Origin: Micromonospora polyrhachis
GTDB lineage: Bacteria > Actinomycetota > Actinomycetes > Mycobacteriales > Micromonosporaceae
Direction of reading: 5' to 3'
DNA length: 64,000 bases
Assembly: GCF_014203835.1 (NCBI RefSeq)
Contig: NZ_JACHJW010000001.1
Location: forward strand, 1,240,001 to 1,304,000
The notes beneath the pieces were generated by a model. That model saw only the letters and a list, made by a program, of their open reading frames with translations, was not told where the DNA came from and did no database searches. This document shows positions 1 to 8,035 of the stretch, piece after piece. How positions within the stretch are numbered: the stretch's first letter is position 1; every line of letters starts with the position of its first letter. The position numbers and the translations under genes are program-made.

Positions 1-2
1 TC

Positions 3-1433
<1,431 letters not shown>

Positions 1434-1550
1434 GCCGGGGGAACACACCCTCGACTGAGCTGGCCAGACTCCACGGAAGTTGAGTCGGCAGGAGCTGACA
1501 CAACGATTCGTCGAGCACCGGGACCATCCGATGCTGGGTGGCCCGGTGCC

Positions 1551-1622
1551 GGCAATCGTCAGCCACCCGACCCGCCGGCGATCGTCAGCCAGCCGACCCG
1601 ATGGCGGTCGTCAGCCAGTCGG
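1551..1622. repeat. 26-bp imperfect tandem repeat, about 2.8 units
   Basis: Units begin at 1551, 1577 and 1603. They share the core TCGTCAGCCA followed by CCGACCC or a variant. The array lies in the 241-bp gap between the UvrA-like gene and the phosphodiesterase gene. No function can be read from it. Confidence 0.7.
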
Positions 1623-1643
1623 ATTCACCCAGCAGGATAGTTT

Positions 1644-1679
1644 CATTCATGAATGTCACATAGCATTATGATTCATGAA
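1644..1679 (+). promoter_or_regulatory. Promoter with two TTCATGAA palindromes before the GDPD gene
   Basis: A perfect 12-bp palindrome CATTCATGAATG lies at 1644-1655. The same 8-bp core TTCATGAA recurs at 1672-1679 across the ATG at 1675, centre to centre 26 bp apart. TAGCAT at 1661-1666 could be a -10 box for a leaderless transcript. The first palindrome would then sit in the spacer and the second over the transcription start, a layout that suits a repressor. The regulator is unknown. The region is AT-rich for this genome. Confidence 0.4.
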
Positions 1680-3198
1680 GAACCTCTATGTTCGGGCCAC
1701 CGGTCGGGGACCGACGCCCGGGTCGTCGACGCGGGATCGGAGCCGGTCGCTCCGGGCATCCATCGCCCTCGCGGTGCTCGCCGCGTCGGCCGCCACGGTC
1801 ACCGCCTCCGTCGCCACACCGGCTTCCGCCCTCGCGCCCACTCCGACCTCCGCCGCCCCGACTCTTGCCGCCGCCGAGCCGGGCAAGGTGCACGTCTCGG
1901 AAAATTTCGACTCCGGTGGCATTCCGGCGGGTTGGCGGGTGGTCGACGGCACCTGGAAGGTCCAGAACGGACGGCTCGTCGGCACCTCCCCCGCCTCCGG
2001 CAACAACTTCAAGATCACATTCGGCTCCTATCTGGAGCACTTTCGCGTCGACGCGACCGTCCGCTTCGACTCGGTCCTCTCCAGCACCAGGTGGACCTCG
2101 GTCGGCATGGACGTGCCAGCCAACGGGAGCACCCCGTGGTGGATCGCCACCATGCGCAGCGGCACCACCGCCGCCAACGGGCTCGAATTCGGTGAGCGCA
2201 CCACCAGCAACACCTGGAACGTGACCAACACCGGTGCCGCTCCGACCGCCGCCGGCACGGGCCGGGACGTACAGGTCACCATCGAGGTGCACGGCAGCCA
2301 GGCCCGCTGGATCTACAACGGGCGGGAGGCGCTGCGCACCAGCAGCCTGCGCCGCTCCGGCACCGGCGGACAGGCGTTCTTCGTCAACGGGGCCACCGTC
2401 TCGTTCGACAACGTACGGGTCACCGAACTCGCGCCGAACACCTTCATCCGTACGCCGGGCAGCCCGTTGACGGTGATCGCCCACCGGGGCGCGTCCTCGG
2501 CCGCCCCGGAGAACACCCTGATCGCGCAGGACGTCGCCCGCCGGGGCGGCGCGAACTGGATCGAGACGGACGTACAGCCCAGCAAGGACGGCGTGCCGTT
2601 CATCCTGCACGACAGCACCGTTGACCGGACCACCAACGGCACCGGCGCGATTCGTACGCTGACCAGCACGCAGCTCAAGGCGCTGGACGCGGGCAGTTGG
2701 TTCGCGCCGTACTACGCCGGAGTTCGGCTGCCCACCCTGGCCGAGCAACTGGCCGACCTGCGCACCCGGGGCGGCAACATGTTCCTGGAGATCAAGAGTG
2801 GGCACAGCAAGGCCGAGGTGTCGCAGATCGTCTCGGTGATCCGCCAGCAGAGCATGACCAACCGGGTGCTGGTGCAGAGCTTCGACGTCGACGCCCTGCG
2901 CTACGCCCGGGAACTGGCCCCGGAGCTACCGCTCGGGTTGATCCGCAGCACCCTGGACGCCGACCCGGTGGCCATTGCCACGGAACTCGGGCTCACCGCG
3001 TACAACCCGTCCAACGCCGCGCTGCTCACCCGGCCGGCGGTCGTCGCGGACCTGCACCGCGCGGGCGTCGCGATGATGGTGTGGACGGTCGACGCGGCCG
3101 GGTCCTGGCAGCAGCTCGAACAGCTCGGCGTCGACGGGATCGTCACCAACCGTCCCGCCGAGTTGGCCGGCTGGAACGCGGCCTTCCTACAGCGGTAA
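1675..3198 (+). CDS. Secreted glycerophosphodiester phosphodiesterase with N-terminal jelly-roll-like domain
   Basis: The 507-residue product has an Arg-rich N-terminus and an Ala-rich hydrophobic signal peptide (about residues 27-52), so it is likely exported. Residues about 70-255 look like a concanavalin/LamG or DUF1080-type beta-sandwich (NFDSGGIPAGW, FDNVRV). The C-terminal half is a GDPD TIM barrel: IAHRGASSAAPENT near residues 268-281, IETDVQ near 300, LHDSTVDRTTNG near 312, FLEIKSG, and a closing DGIVTNRPAEL. The HRG, E-x-D and HD residues that bind metal and act in catalysis are present. GDPDs split glycerophosphodiesters into glycerol-3-phosphate and an alcohol. The extra N-terminal domain may anchor the enzyme to glycan, which is inference. 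The ATG at 1675 fits the signal peptide and the -10 box. Confidence 0.9.
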   Translation: MKNLYVRATGRGPTPGSSTRDRSRSLRASIALAVLAASAATVTASVATPASALAPTPTSAAPTLAAAEPGKVHVSENFDSGGIPAGWRVVDGTWKVQNGRLVGTSPASGNNFKITFGSYLEHFRVDATVRFDSVLSSTRWTSVGMDVPANGSTPWWIATMRSGTTAANGLEFGERTTSNTWNVTNTGAAPTAAGTGRDVQVTIEVHGSQARWIYNGREALRTSSLRRSGTGGQAFFVNGATVSFDNVRVTELAPNTFIRTPGSPLTVIAHRGASSAAPENTLIAQDVARRGGANWIETDVQPSKDGVPFILHDSTVDRTTNGTGAIRTLTSTQLKALDAGSWFAPYYAGVRLPTLAEQLADLRTRGGNMFLEIKSGHSKAEVSQIVSVIRQQSMTNRVLVQSFDVDALRYARELAPELPLGLIRSTLDADPVAIATELGLTAYNPSNAALLTRPAVVADLHRAGVAMMVWTVDAAGSWQQLEQLGVDGIVTNRPAELAGWNAAFLQR

Positions 3199-3206
3199 TG
3201 ATCGCC

Positions 3207-3265
3207 CGTCGTCCCGGTCGGATGCGCTTGGCGGAGGTCCGAGCACGCACCTGACCGGGACGACG
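3207..3265. terminator. Hairpin between convergent genes
   Basis: Perfect 13-bp arms CGTCGTCCCGGTC (3207-3219) and GACCGGGACGACG (3253-3265) are separated by 33 nt and followed by AAAAG. The hairpin lies between the GDPD gene and the convergent DUF397 gene and could end both transcripts. The long loop lowers confidence. Confidence 0.5.
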
Positions 3266-3280
3266 AAAAGCCGTGCCGGC

Positions 3281-3529
3281 TCAGGCGAGTGTGGTAGCGC
3301 GGACGCCCGCCACGAACCGGGCCCAGTGGGTCGGGGCGAAGGCCAGCACCGGACCCGCCGGGTCCTTGCTGTCCCGTACGGCCACCAGGCCGGGCAGGTT
3401 CTCCGCCACCTCGACGCAACTGCCGTCGGCCCCGCTGCGGCTGCTCTTGCGCCAGACTGTGCCGGTCAGCTCGGTCAGCTCGGTCGGCTTGGTCGGCTTG
3501 GTCGGCTTGGTCATCGTGCCTTCGGTCAT
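3281..3529 (-). CDS. DUF397 small protein (Scr1-partner type)
   Basis: The 82-residue product has the DUF397 pattern WRKSSRSGADGSCVEVA, then VAVRDSKDPAGPVL and HWARFVAGVR. DUF397 proteins are encoded beside XRE/DUF5753 (Scr1-type) regulators across actinobacteria, where the pair behaves as a regulator and small antagonist or effector, as in the BldB/AbaA-orf families. The ATG at 3529 overlaps the TGA of the upstream regulator gene as ATGA, so the two are translationally coupled. The N-terminus before the domain is a Lys-Pro-Thr / Glu-Leu-Thr repeat encoded by 9-bp DNA repeats. A second in-frame Met lies at residue 6. Confidence 0.85.
   Translation of the reverse strand: MTEGTMTKPTKPTKPTELTELTGTVWRKSSRSGADGSCVEVAENLPGLVAVRDSKDPAGPVLAFAPTHWARFVAGVRATTLA
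3465..3509. repeat. 9-bp tandem repeat inside the DUF397 gene, five units
   Basis: Two GTCAGCTCG units (3465-3482) are followed by three GTCGGCTTG units (3483-3509), read on the plus strand. They encode the ELT/KPT triplets at the N-terminus of the DUF397 protein and keep the frame. Slippage would change length without a frameshift. Confidence 0.85.
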
Positions 3530-4401
3530 CGTGCCTCCCCTGCGAACGATGCGATCAGTTGACGGGATTCTTTCTCGTCCAGCGTGACCGCCGCTATCCC
3601 CGACCAGATCGCCTCGTAACGTTCCAGCTCCTGGGGCCGGTCCAGATAGAGCGCCCCGGTCGGCCCCTCCTGGTAGACGACGCTCGGCTCTCGCTCGTGC
3701 AGCCTCGGCTCCGGGAAGTCCAGCACGGCGAAGGTGCCGGCGACCGAGGCGGCGTGCGGCCCGGCCCAGAGCGGCAACACGCGCAGGCTGATGTTCTCCT
3801 GCTCGCTGAGCCGGAGCAGGTGCCGGAACTGTTCGACCATCGCGGCGTGGTCGGCGAGCGGCCGGCGCAGCACCGCCTCGCTGAGCACGAACTCCAGGCT
3901 CGGCGCGGTCACCCCCCGCCGACGCAGCAACCGCTGCCGCCGCTGGCGCAGCCGCAGCCGCCGTTCCCGCTTCTCGTCGGTCAACTCCGGTCGGCCGACC
4001 CGGATCACCTCCGCCGTGTAGGCCGGTGTCTGGAGCAGCCCATGCACCAGCTCACCGTCATAGAACCGGATCCTGGCCGCCTCCGACTCCATCACCACGT
4101 ACGGTTCGAACCACTCCGGCATGATGTCGTCGTACGCCTGCCACCAGCCCTTGGCCGTGCCCTGCCGGGCCAGGTCGATGAGCATGGCGGTCAGCGGCGG
4201 CGGCGCGTTGTAGAGATCGCAGAGCGTCTGTACGTCGAGCGGGCGTACCGTGCCGAGCCCCTGTTCGATCCGCCAAATCTTCTGCCGGGTGCAGTCCAGG
4301 GCGTCGCTGACCGTGTTGAGCGACAGATTGCCCTCGTCCCGCAGTCGCTGGAGATAGCGACCGAGTTGCCTTCTCGGCATGCCCGAGGCCGTCTGTTTCA
4401 T
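3526..4401 (-). CDS. XRE-family regulator with DUF5753 ligand-like domain (Scr1 type)
   Basis: The 291-residue product starts with a Cro/CI helix-turn-helix (about residues 8-65: LGRYLQRLRDEGNLSL, SDALDCTRQKIWRIEQG). The DUF5753 domain follows, with YDGELVHGLLQTPAYT, LRQRRQRLL and LRVLPLWAGPHAA. The start at 4401 (MKQTASGMPRRQ) is chosen because ACGGAGGATC sits just upstream. A longer frame to 4461 lacks a ribosome site and overlaps a putative operator. The gene is the first of a coupled pair with the DUF397 gene and is divergent from the TipA-like gene. Scr1-type proteins often regulate antibiotic or development genes, but no target is visible here. Confidence 0.88.
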   Translation of the reverse strand: MKQTASGMPRRQLGRYLQRLRDEGNLSLNTVSDALDCTRQKIWRIEQGLGTVRPLDVQTLCDLYNAPPPLTAMLIDLARQGTAKGWWQAYDDIMPEWFEPYVVMESEAARIRFYDGELVHGLLQTPAYTAEVIRVGRPELTDEKRERRLRLRQRRQRLLRRRGVTAPSLEFVLSEAVLRRPLADHAAMVEQFRHLLRLSEQENISLRVLPLWAGPHAASVAGTFAVLDFPEPRLHEREPSVVYQEGPTGALYLDRPQELERYEAIWSGIAAVTLDEKESRQLIASFAGEAR

Positions 4402-4426
4402 GACGCGATCCTCCGTGTTACATCGC

Positions 4427-4444
4427 GCAACGTGGAGACGTTGC
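4427..4444. promoter_or_regulatory. Inverted repeat upstream of the XRE gene
   Basis: GCAACGT (4427-4433) and ACGTTGC (4438-4444) form perfect 7-bp arms around a 4-nt centre. The site lies 26 bp before the chosen start of the XRE gene, a natural place for an autoregulatory operator. The binding protein is inferred only from position. Confidence 0.4.
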
Positions 4445-4620
4445 AGGATGGGGTTCACCACCGAAATCAGGCCGTCAAGCAGGCCAAAACACGGTCGGTG
4501 ACCAGTTCGTCGCGCGGAATGTTAGTGGCTGTCGCGCCGTTTGGGAGGGGCCAGCAACAGCGCGTTTTCGGCATACGGAAAGCGTCCGGACTTCGGAAGA
4601 CCCCGCTCTGTTGGCCGGAA

Positions 4621-4659
4621 CTTGACCCTCACGCGACGTAAGGGTCGACAGTCAGGCAG
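4621..4659 (+). promoter_or_regulatory. MerR/TipA-type operator-promoter of the TipA-like gene
   Basis: CTTGAC at 4621-4626 serves as the -35 region. A 23-bp dyad spans 4624-4646: GACCCT-N-ACG, three central bases, then CGT-N-AGGGTC. With a 19-bp spacer, typical of MerR-activated promoters, the -10 would be GACAGT (4647-4652). Transcription would then start at about the GTG at 4660, giving a leaderless mRNA. From memory, the S. lividans tipA promoter has the same core, CCTCACG-N3-CGTGAGG. The same layout precedes the Tsr-like gene. Confidence 0.7.
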
Positions 4660-5532
4660 GTGAGACATCCTGGAGTGGTGACCACACCGTTCCGACACCG
4701 CGACACCGGTCCGATCCGCCAGGCGGCCGACACCGGCACCGACGTGCCCGACGACCTGACCGTCGGGCAGGCCGCAGCACTCGTCGGGGTGAGCGTGCGG
4801 ACGCTGCACCACTGGGACGAGATCGGCCTGGTACGCCCCAGTGGGCGTACCCGCGCCGACTACCGGGTGTACTCCGCCGGTGACATCACCCGCATCCACC
4901 GGGTGCTCGTCTACCGCGAGTTGGGGTTACACCTGGCCGAGGTCGCCCGGCTGCTCGACGACCCCGAGGTCGACGAGGTCGCCCACCTGCGTCGGCAACG
5001 CGAGTTGCTCACCGACCGGATCTCTCACCTGCACGAGATGGTCTCGGCAGTCGATCGCATGTTGGAGGCGAAGAAAATGGGCACCCCACTCACCCCGCAG
5101 GAGCAGAGCGAGATCTTCGGCACCGAATGGCGCCCCGAGTGGGCCGAGGAGGCCGAGCAACGGTGGGGGGACACCCCGCAGTGGGCGCAGTCCCAACAGC
5201 GTATGGCGGCGATGTCCCGGGAGGAACGCCAGCAGGCCCGGGCGGACGGCGAAACACTCAACGCCGACCTGGCTGCCGCGAAGCGCGCCGGTGTCCAGGC
5301 CGGATCGGCCGAGGCCAACGCGCTGGCCGAGCGGCACCGCACCATGATCAGCCAGGCGTACGACTGCACGCACTCGATGCAGGTGTGCCTGGCCCGGATG
5401 TACGTCGAGGACCCTCGCTTCACCGCCTTCTACGAGAAGATCGAGCCGGGCCTGGCGGTCTGGCTGCGTGAGGTGATCGGGGCCAACGCCCGCGGTCACG
5501 GCGTCGACCCGGAAACGGCGACCTGGGAGTGA
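4660..5532 (+). CDS. MerR-family regulator with TipAS thiopeptide-binding domain
   Basis: The 290-residue product has a MerR winged helix (about residues 27-100: TVGQAAALVGVSVRTLHHWD, YRVYSAGDI, LGLHLAEVARLL) and a coiled-coil linker (QRELLTDRISHLHEMV). The C-terminal TipAS domain has LTPQEQSEIFG, RWGDTPQW and AYDCTHSMQVCLARMYVEDP. In S. lividans TipAL this domain traps thiostrepton-like thiopeptides, and a cysteine bonds to a dehydroalanine of the drug. Both cysteines of that segment are kept here (C236 and C243 counted from the GTG at 4660). The closing block ANARGHG is also TipAS-like. GTG 4660 is preferred over GTGs at 4675 and 4678 because its spacing from the operator equals that of the neighbouring gene. 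Many TipAS-domain regulators sense other molecules, so the ligand is inferred. Confidence 0.88.
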   Translation: MRHPGVVTTPFRHRDTGPIRQAADTGTDVPDDLTVGQAAALVGVSVRTLHHWDEIGLVRPSGRTRADYRVYSAGDITRIHRVLVYRELGLHLAEVARLLDDPEVDEVAHLRRQRELLTDRISHLHEMVSAVDRMLEAKKMGTPLTPQEQSEIFGTEWRPEWAEEAEQRWGDTPQWAQSQQRMAAMSREERQQARADGETLNADLAAAKRAGVQAGSAEANALAERHRTMISQAYDCTHSMQVCLARMYVEDPRFTAFYEKIEPGLAVWLREVIGANARGHGVDPETATWE

Positions 5533-5715
5533 CATCCGCTCCGCCGGCCCGACGGCAAGGGTGTCGACGGCGAAGTTGAGCGTCCCGGTCATGGGCCTGC
5601 CCACATCCGCAGGTCCACGGCCGGGACCTTCAACGGAGGCAATGCCAGACCGTCGTGTGCCTTCCGGCTCAAGCTCGGCCGGACTGCCCATCGTGACACG
5701 GGCAAGCTCCATCGG

Positions 5716-5754
5716 CTTGACTCTGACGTCGCGTCATGGCGAAGCCTGGGCGCC
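5716..5754 (+). promoter_or_regulatory. Second TipA-type operator-promoter, before the Tsr-like gene
   Basis: CTTGAC at 5716-5721 lies 39 bp before the ATG at 5755, exactly as in the tipA-like gene. The core TGACG-TCG-CGTCA (5724-5736) aligns base for base with the ACG-N3-CGT dyad upstream of 4660. The -10 with a 19-bp spacer would be AAGCCT (5742-5747), giving a leaderless transcript. Outer half-sites (CT and GG) are partly kept. The weak -10 and long spacer fit a promoter that needs a MerR activator. Confidence 0.65.
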
Positions 5755-6654
5755 ATGACCGAGCCGACACATCCCCGGCGACCGCCGACGAGGCAGCACG
5801 CGACTCCCTCCGGCGCGGGCAGCGAAAGCTCAGTAATCGACGGCATGGTCGTCGACGAAGCACGCCACCCCGTGGCACGCAGGATCGCCGACGTCCTCCG
5901 GGCCTCCGGGGGAAACCAGCGGATCTTCCTGGTCGACGACCAGGAGAACATCGAACAGGCCATCCGATGCGGGGTACGCCTCGACAGTGTCTACCGCACG
6001 ATGGGTCAGGCAGCCATGGACGACTCACTGTGCGCGGCGATCCCCGCCGGAATCCCGTGCCACGTGCTCGCCGACGACGTGGCACGGGTGCTCTTCGGGG
6101 CCGACCGGCGGTCACGTGTCTTCGCCCTCGCCCACCGGCCGCCCCGGCCGGAACTGTCCGACCTGACGGATCGGCCCGGCGACATCGTGGTGCTCGACGG
6201 GGTACGACTGCCGGGCAACATCGGCGCGGTGACCCGTACCGCGTGCGCGTTCGACGCGGCTGGGGTCGTACTCGTCGACAGCGGTCTCACCTCGACCGTG
6301 GACCGCAGACTGGTCCGGGCCAGCCGGGGCATGGTCTTCGCGGTGCCCGTCGTCCTTGCCACGGGCCAACAGTTACGCAGCTACCTGCACCGACACGACA
6401 TCCCGCTGGTGAGCCTCAGCCCTCGCGCATCCGCGCCGCTGAGCGCGGCGGGTCGCATCGGCCGACGCCTCGCCCTGCTGCTGGGCAGCGAGAAGCGCGG
6501 TGCCTCGGCGAGCCTGGAGAACAGTGCGAGCCGCCGGTACCACGTGCCGACGAGCCCCGACGTCGAATCGCTCAACGTCTCCGTCGCCGCCGCGATCGCG
6601 CTCTACGAACGCCGGAACCGGACGTCGCACGACCGGCCGAATGCCAGGCGTTAG
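5755..6654 (+). CDS. Thiostrepton/nosiheptide-resistance type 23S rRNA 2'-O-methyltransferase (Tsr/NshR-like)
   Basis: The 299-residue product is a SPOUT (TrmH) methyltransferase. An L30e-like N-terminal domain (about residues 40-130: RIADVLRASGG, ENIEQAIRCGVRLDSVY) matches the TSNR_N domain of Tsr. The catalytic domain has GDIVVLDGVRLPGNIGAVTR (Asn of motif 1), RRLVRASRGMVF (catalytic-region Arg), LLLGSEKRG (motif 2) and SLNVSVAAAIALYER (motif 3). These blocks run in the same order and wording as Tsr, which methylates A1067 (E. coli numbering) of 23S rRNA and blocks thiopeptide binding. The protein is longer than Tsr (about 270) because of a basic N-terminal tail. It lies 222 bp after the TipAS regulator and shares its operator type. 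A different rRNA or tRNA target cannot be excluded. Confidence 0.85.
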   Translation: MTEPTHPRRPPTRQHATPSGAGSESSVIDGMVVDEARHPVARRIADVLRASGGNQRIFLVDDQENIEQAIRCGVRLDSVYRTMGQAAMDDSLCAAIPAGIPCHVLADDVARVLFGADRRSRVFALAHRPPRPELSDLTDRPGDIVVLDGVRLPGNIGAVTRTACAFDAAGVVLVDSGLTSTVDRRLVRASRGMVFAVPVVLATGQQLRSYLHRHDIPLVSLSPRASAPLSAAGRIGRRLALLLGSEKRGASASLENSASRRYHVPTSPDVESLNVSVAAAIALYERRNRTSHDRPNARR

Positions 6655-6712
6655 GAAGGGCCCCATCCTGTCCGGAAAGCGATAAGAAGGGCCCCATCCT
6701 GTCCGAAAAGCG
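6651..6712. repeat. Two copies of a GGAAGGGCCCC-type repeat at the end of the Tsr-like gene
   Basis: Two near-identical units with a 31-bp period (6654-6681 and 6685-6712) carry AAGGGCCCCATCCTGTCC followed by GGAAAGC or GAAAAGC. The first abuts the TAG stop of the Tsr-like gene. They belong with the GGGCCC palindromes at 8008-8024 and 31679-31724. They could form a terminator or be a dispersed intergenic element. Confidence 0.7.
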
Positions 6713-6721
6713 GCGGATTCC

Positions 6722-7991
6722 AGGGGTCGTTGCAACACAGGTGATCAACTGGCTTCGGTCAGAAGCTTAGCGATGCGCTCGGCTGGGGTGTCCCAGCCGA
6801 GTGTTTTGCGTGGTCGGCCGTTGAGTTCGGCGGCGACGGCGGCGAGGTGCTCCGGGGCGTGGACGGCGAGGTCGGTGCCTTTGGGGAAGTACTGGCGAAG
6901 CAGACCGTTGGTGTTCTCGTTGGAGCCGCGTTGCCAGGGCGAGTGTGGATCACAGAAGTAGACGGGAATGTCCGCAGCGGTGCTGAACTGGTGGTGCAGG
7001 GCCATTTCGGCGCCTTGGTCCCAGGTCAGGGATCGTTTGAGGTGGGCCGGCAGGGTGGCGACGGTGGCCTGCAGCGCGTCACGGACACGCTCAGCGGTAC
7101 GACCGCGACCCAGGTGCACCAACAGGACGTAGCGGGTAGCGCGTTCCACCAGGGTGCCGATGGCCGAGGCGCTGTCCTTACCGATGATGAGGTCGCCTTC
7201 CCAGTGGCCGGGCACGGCCCGGTCGTCGGCTTCGGCGGGCCGGTCGCTGATCATCACCATGGGCGCGGTGAAGCGAGGCTGACGTTGTCCGGGTTGGCGG
7301 CGCGGGCGGCGGACCGCGCGGCCGGTACGCAGCGCCCGAGTCAGCTCGCGGCGTAGCTCACCGCGTCCCTGCACGTAGAGCGCCTGGTAGATCGTTTCGT
7401 GGGTCACGTGCATCCCTGGCTGGTCGGGGAAGTCTCGCCGCAACCGTTGCACGATCTGTTCCGGGCTCCACTTACGGTCCAAGCCGTCCTGCACTGCCTG
7501 GCGTAGCCGCGGGTTCGCGGCGAGCTTGCCCGTCTTCGGCCGTGGGCGCCGCTGTTCGGCCCGTGCCTGAGCCGCGTGAGGGCGGTAGTCCCCTGTCCCG
7601 GGATGGGCATTACGGCGCAGTTCACGGCTGATCGTGGACGGATCCCGCCCCACCTCGGCTGCGATCGACCGAAGCGACCTGCCTTCGCGCCGCAGGTCAG
7701 CGATCAGGATCCGGTCGTCCACGGACAGAAACCGACCGGAGGAAGTCCCGGGCCGGGCAGGAGGTTGCGCCTCCTGCCCGGCCCGGGACTTCCGCCCGTG
7801 CCGCCAACGATGGCCAGTACGCCGGTTGACCCCGACGATCCGACACGCCTGTGCGGTACCTACACCCTGCGCCACAAGATCAAGATAAGCCTGACGCTCA
7901 GCATGCAACTTCTTCCGGCCCTGAGGCGCCCGGTCCTTACGGATCTCGAACACTGCAACTCCTGAACAGATCAGGTGTTGCAACCACCACT
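6722..7991 (-). mobile_element. IS30-family insertion sequence
   Basis: The left end has GGTCGTTGCAACAC (6725-6738). The right end has its complement GTGTTGCAACCACC (7975-7988), with one mismatch between arms. Matching bases may extend the ends to 6722 and 7991. The single transposase gene fills the element. No clear target duplication is seen, which is common with 2-3 bp IS30 duplications. GGGCCC palindromes lie outside each end, and IS30 elements often choose palindromic targets. Confidence 0.8.
6745..7953 (-). CDS. IS30-family transposase
   Basis: The 402-residue product has an N-terminal helix-turn-helix (AERQAYLDLVAQGVG) and a second HTH of IS30 type (RSLRSIAAEVGRDPSTISRE). The DDE core has GHWEGDLIIGK (first Asp), TWDQGAEM (second Asp) and SPWQRGSNENTNGLLRQYFP (Glu). 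All three acidic residues are present and the frame is intact, so it may be active. The GTG at 7953 is chosen because CAGGAG sits just before it. An upstream TTG at 7983 lies inside the terminal inverted repeat and is unlikely. Confidence 0.92.
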   Translation of the reverse strand: MFEIRKDRAPQGRKKLHAERQAYLDLVAQGVGTAQACRIVGVNRRTGHRWRHGRKSRAGQEAQPPARPGTSSGRFLSVDDRILIADLRREGRSLRSIAAEVGRDPSTISRELRRNAHPGTGDYRPHAAQARAEQRRPRPKTGKLAANPRLRQAVQDGLDRKWSPEQIVQRLRRDFPDQPGMHVTHETIYQALYVQGRGELRRELTRALRTGRAVRRPRRQPGQRQPRFTAPMVMISDRPAEADDRAVPGHWEGDLIIGKDSASAIGTLVERATRYVLLVHLGRGRTAERVRDALQATVATLPAHLKRSLTWDQGAEMALHHQFSTAADIPVYFCDPHSPWQRGSNENTNGLLRQYFPKGTDLAVHAPEHLAAVAAELNGRPRKTLGWDTPAERIAKLLTEAS

Positions 7992-8007
7992 AGAACTCAA
8001 GAGCAAC

Positions 8008-8024
8008 AAGAAGGGCCCTTCCTA
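8008..8024. repeat. AGGAAGGGCCCTTCTT palindrome downstream of hemQ
   Basis: The perfect palindrome GAAGGGCCCTTC lies at 8010-8021, between the right end of IS30 and the hemQ stop codon. It may act as the hemQ terminator and is related to the elements at 6651 and 31679. Confidence 0.55.
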
Positions 8025-8035
8025 ACCGCAGGAAG

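Noticed and set aside
1622-1660. PHO box upstream of the GDPD gene
   Set aside because: ATTCACC and TGTCACA resemble PhoP half-sites, but the 11-bp direct-repeat spacing is not kept.
3559-4641. Plus-strand open frame of 360 codons
   Set aside because: It is antisense to the XRE gene and shows no recognisable domain.
7954-7983. TTG start of the IS30 transposase
   Set aside because: It lies in the terminal inverted repeat. GTG 7953 has a CAGGAG site and suits the family.
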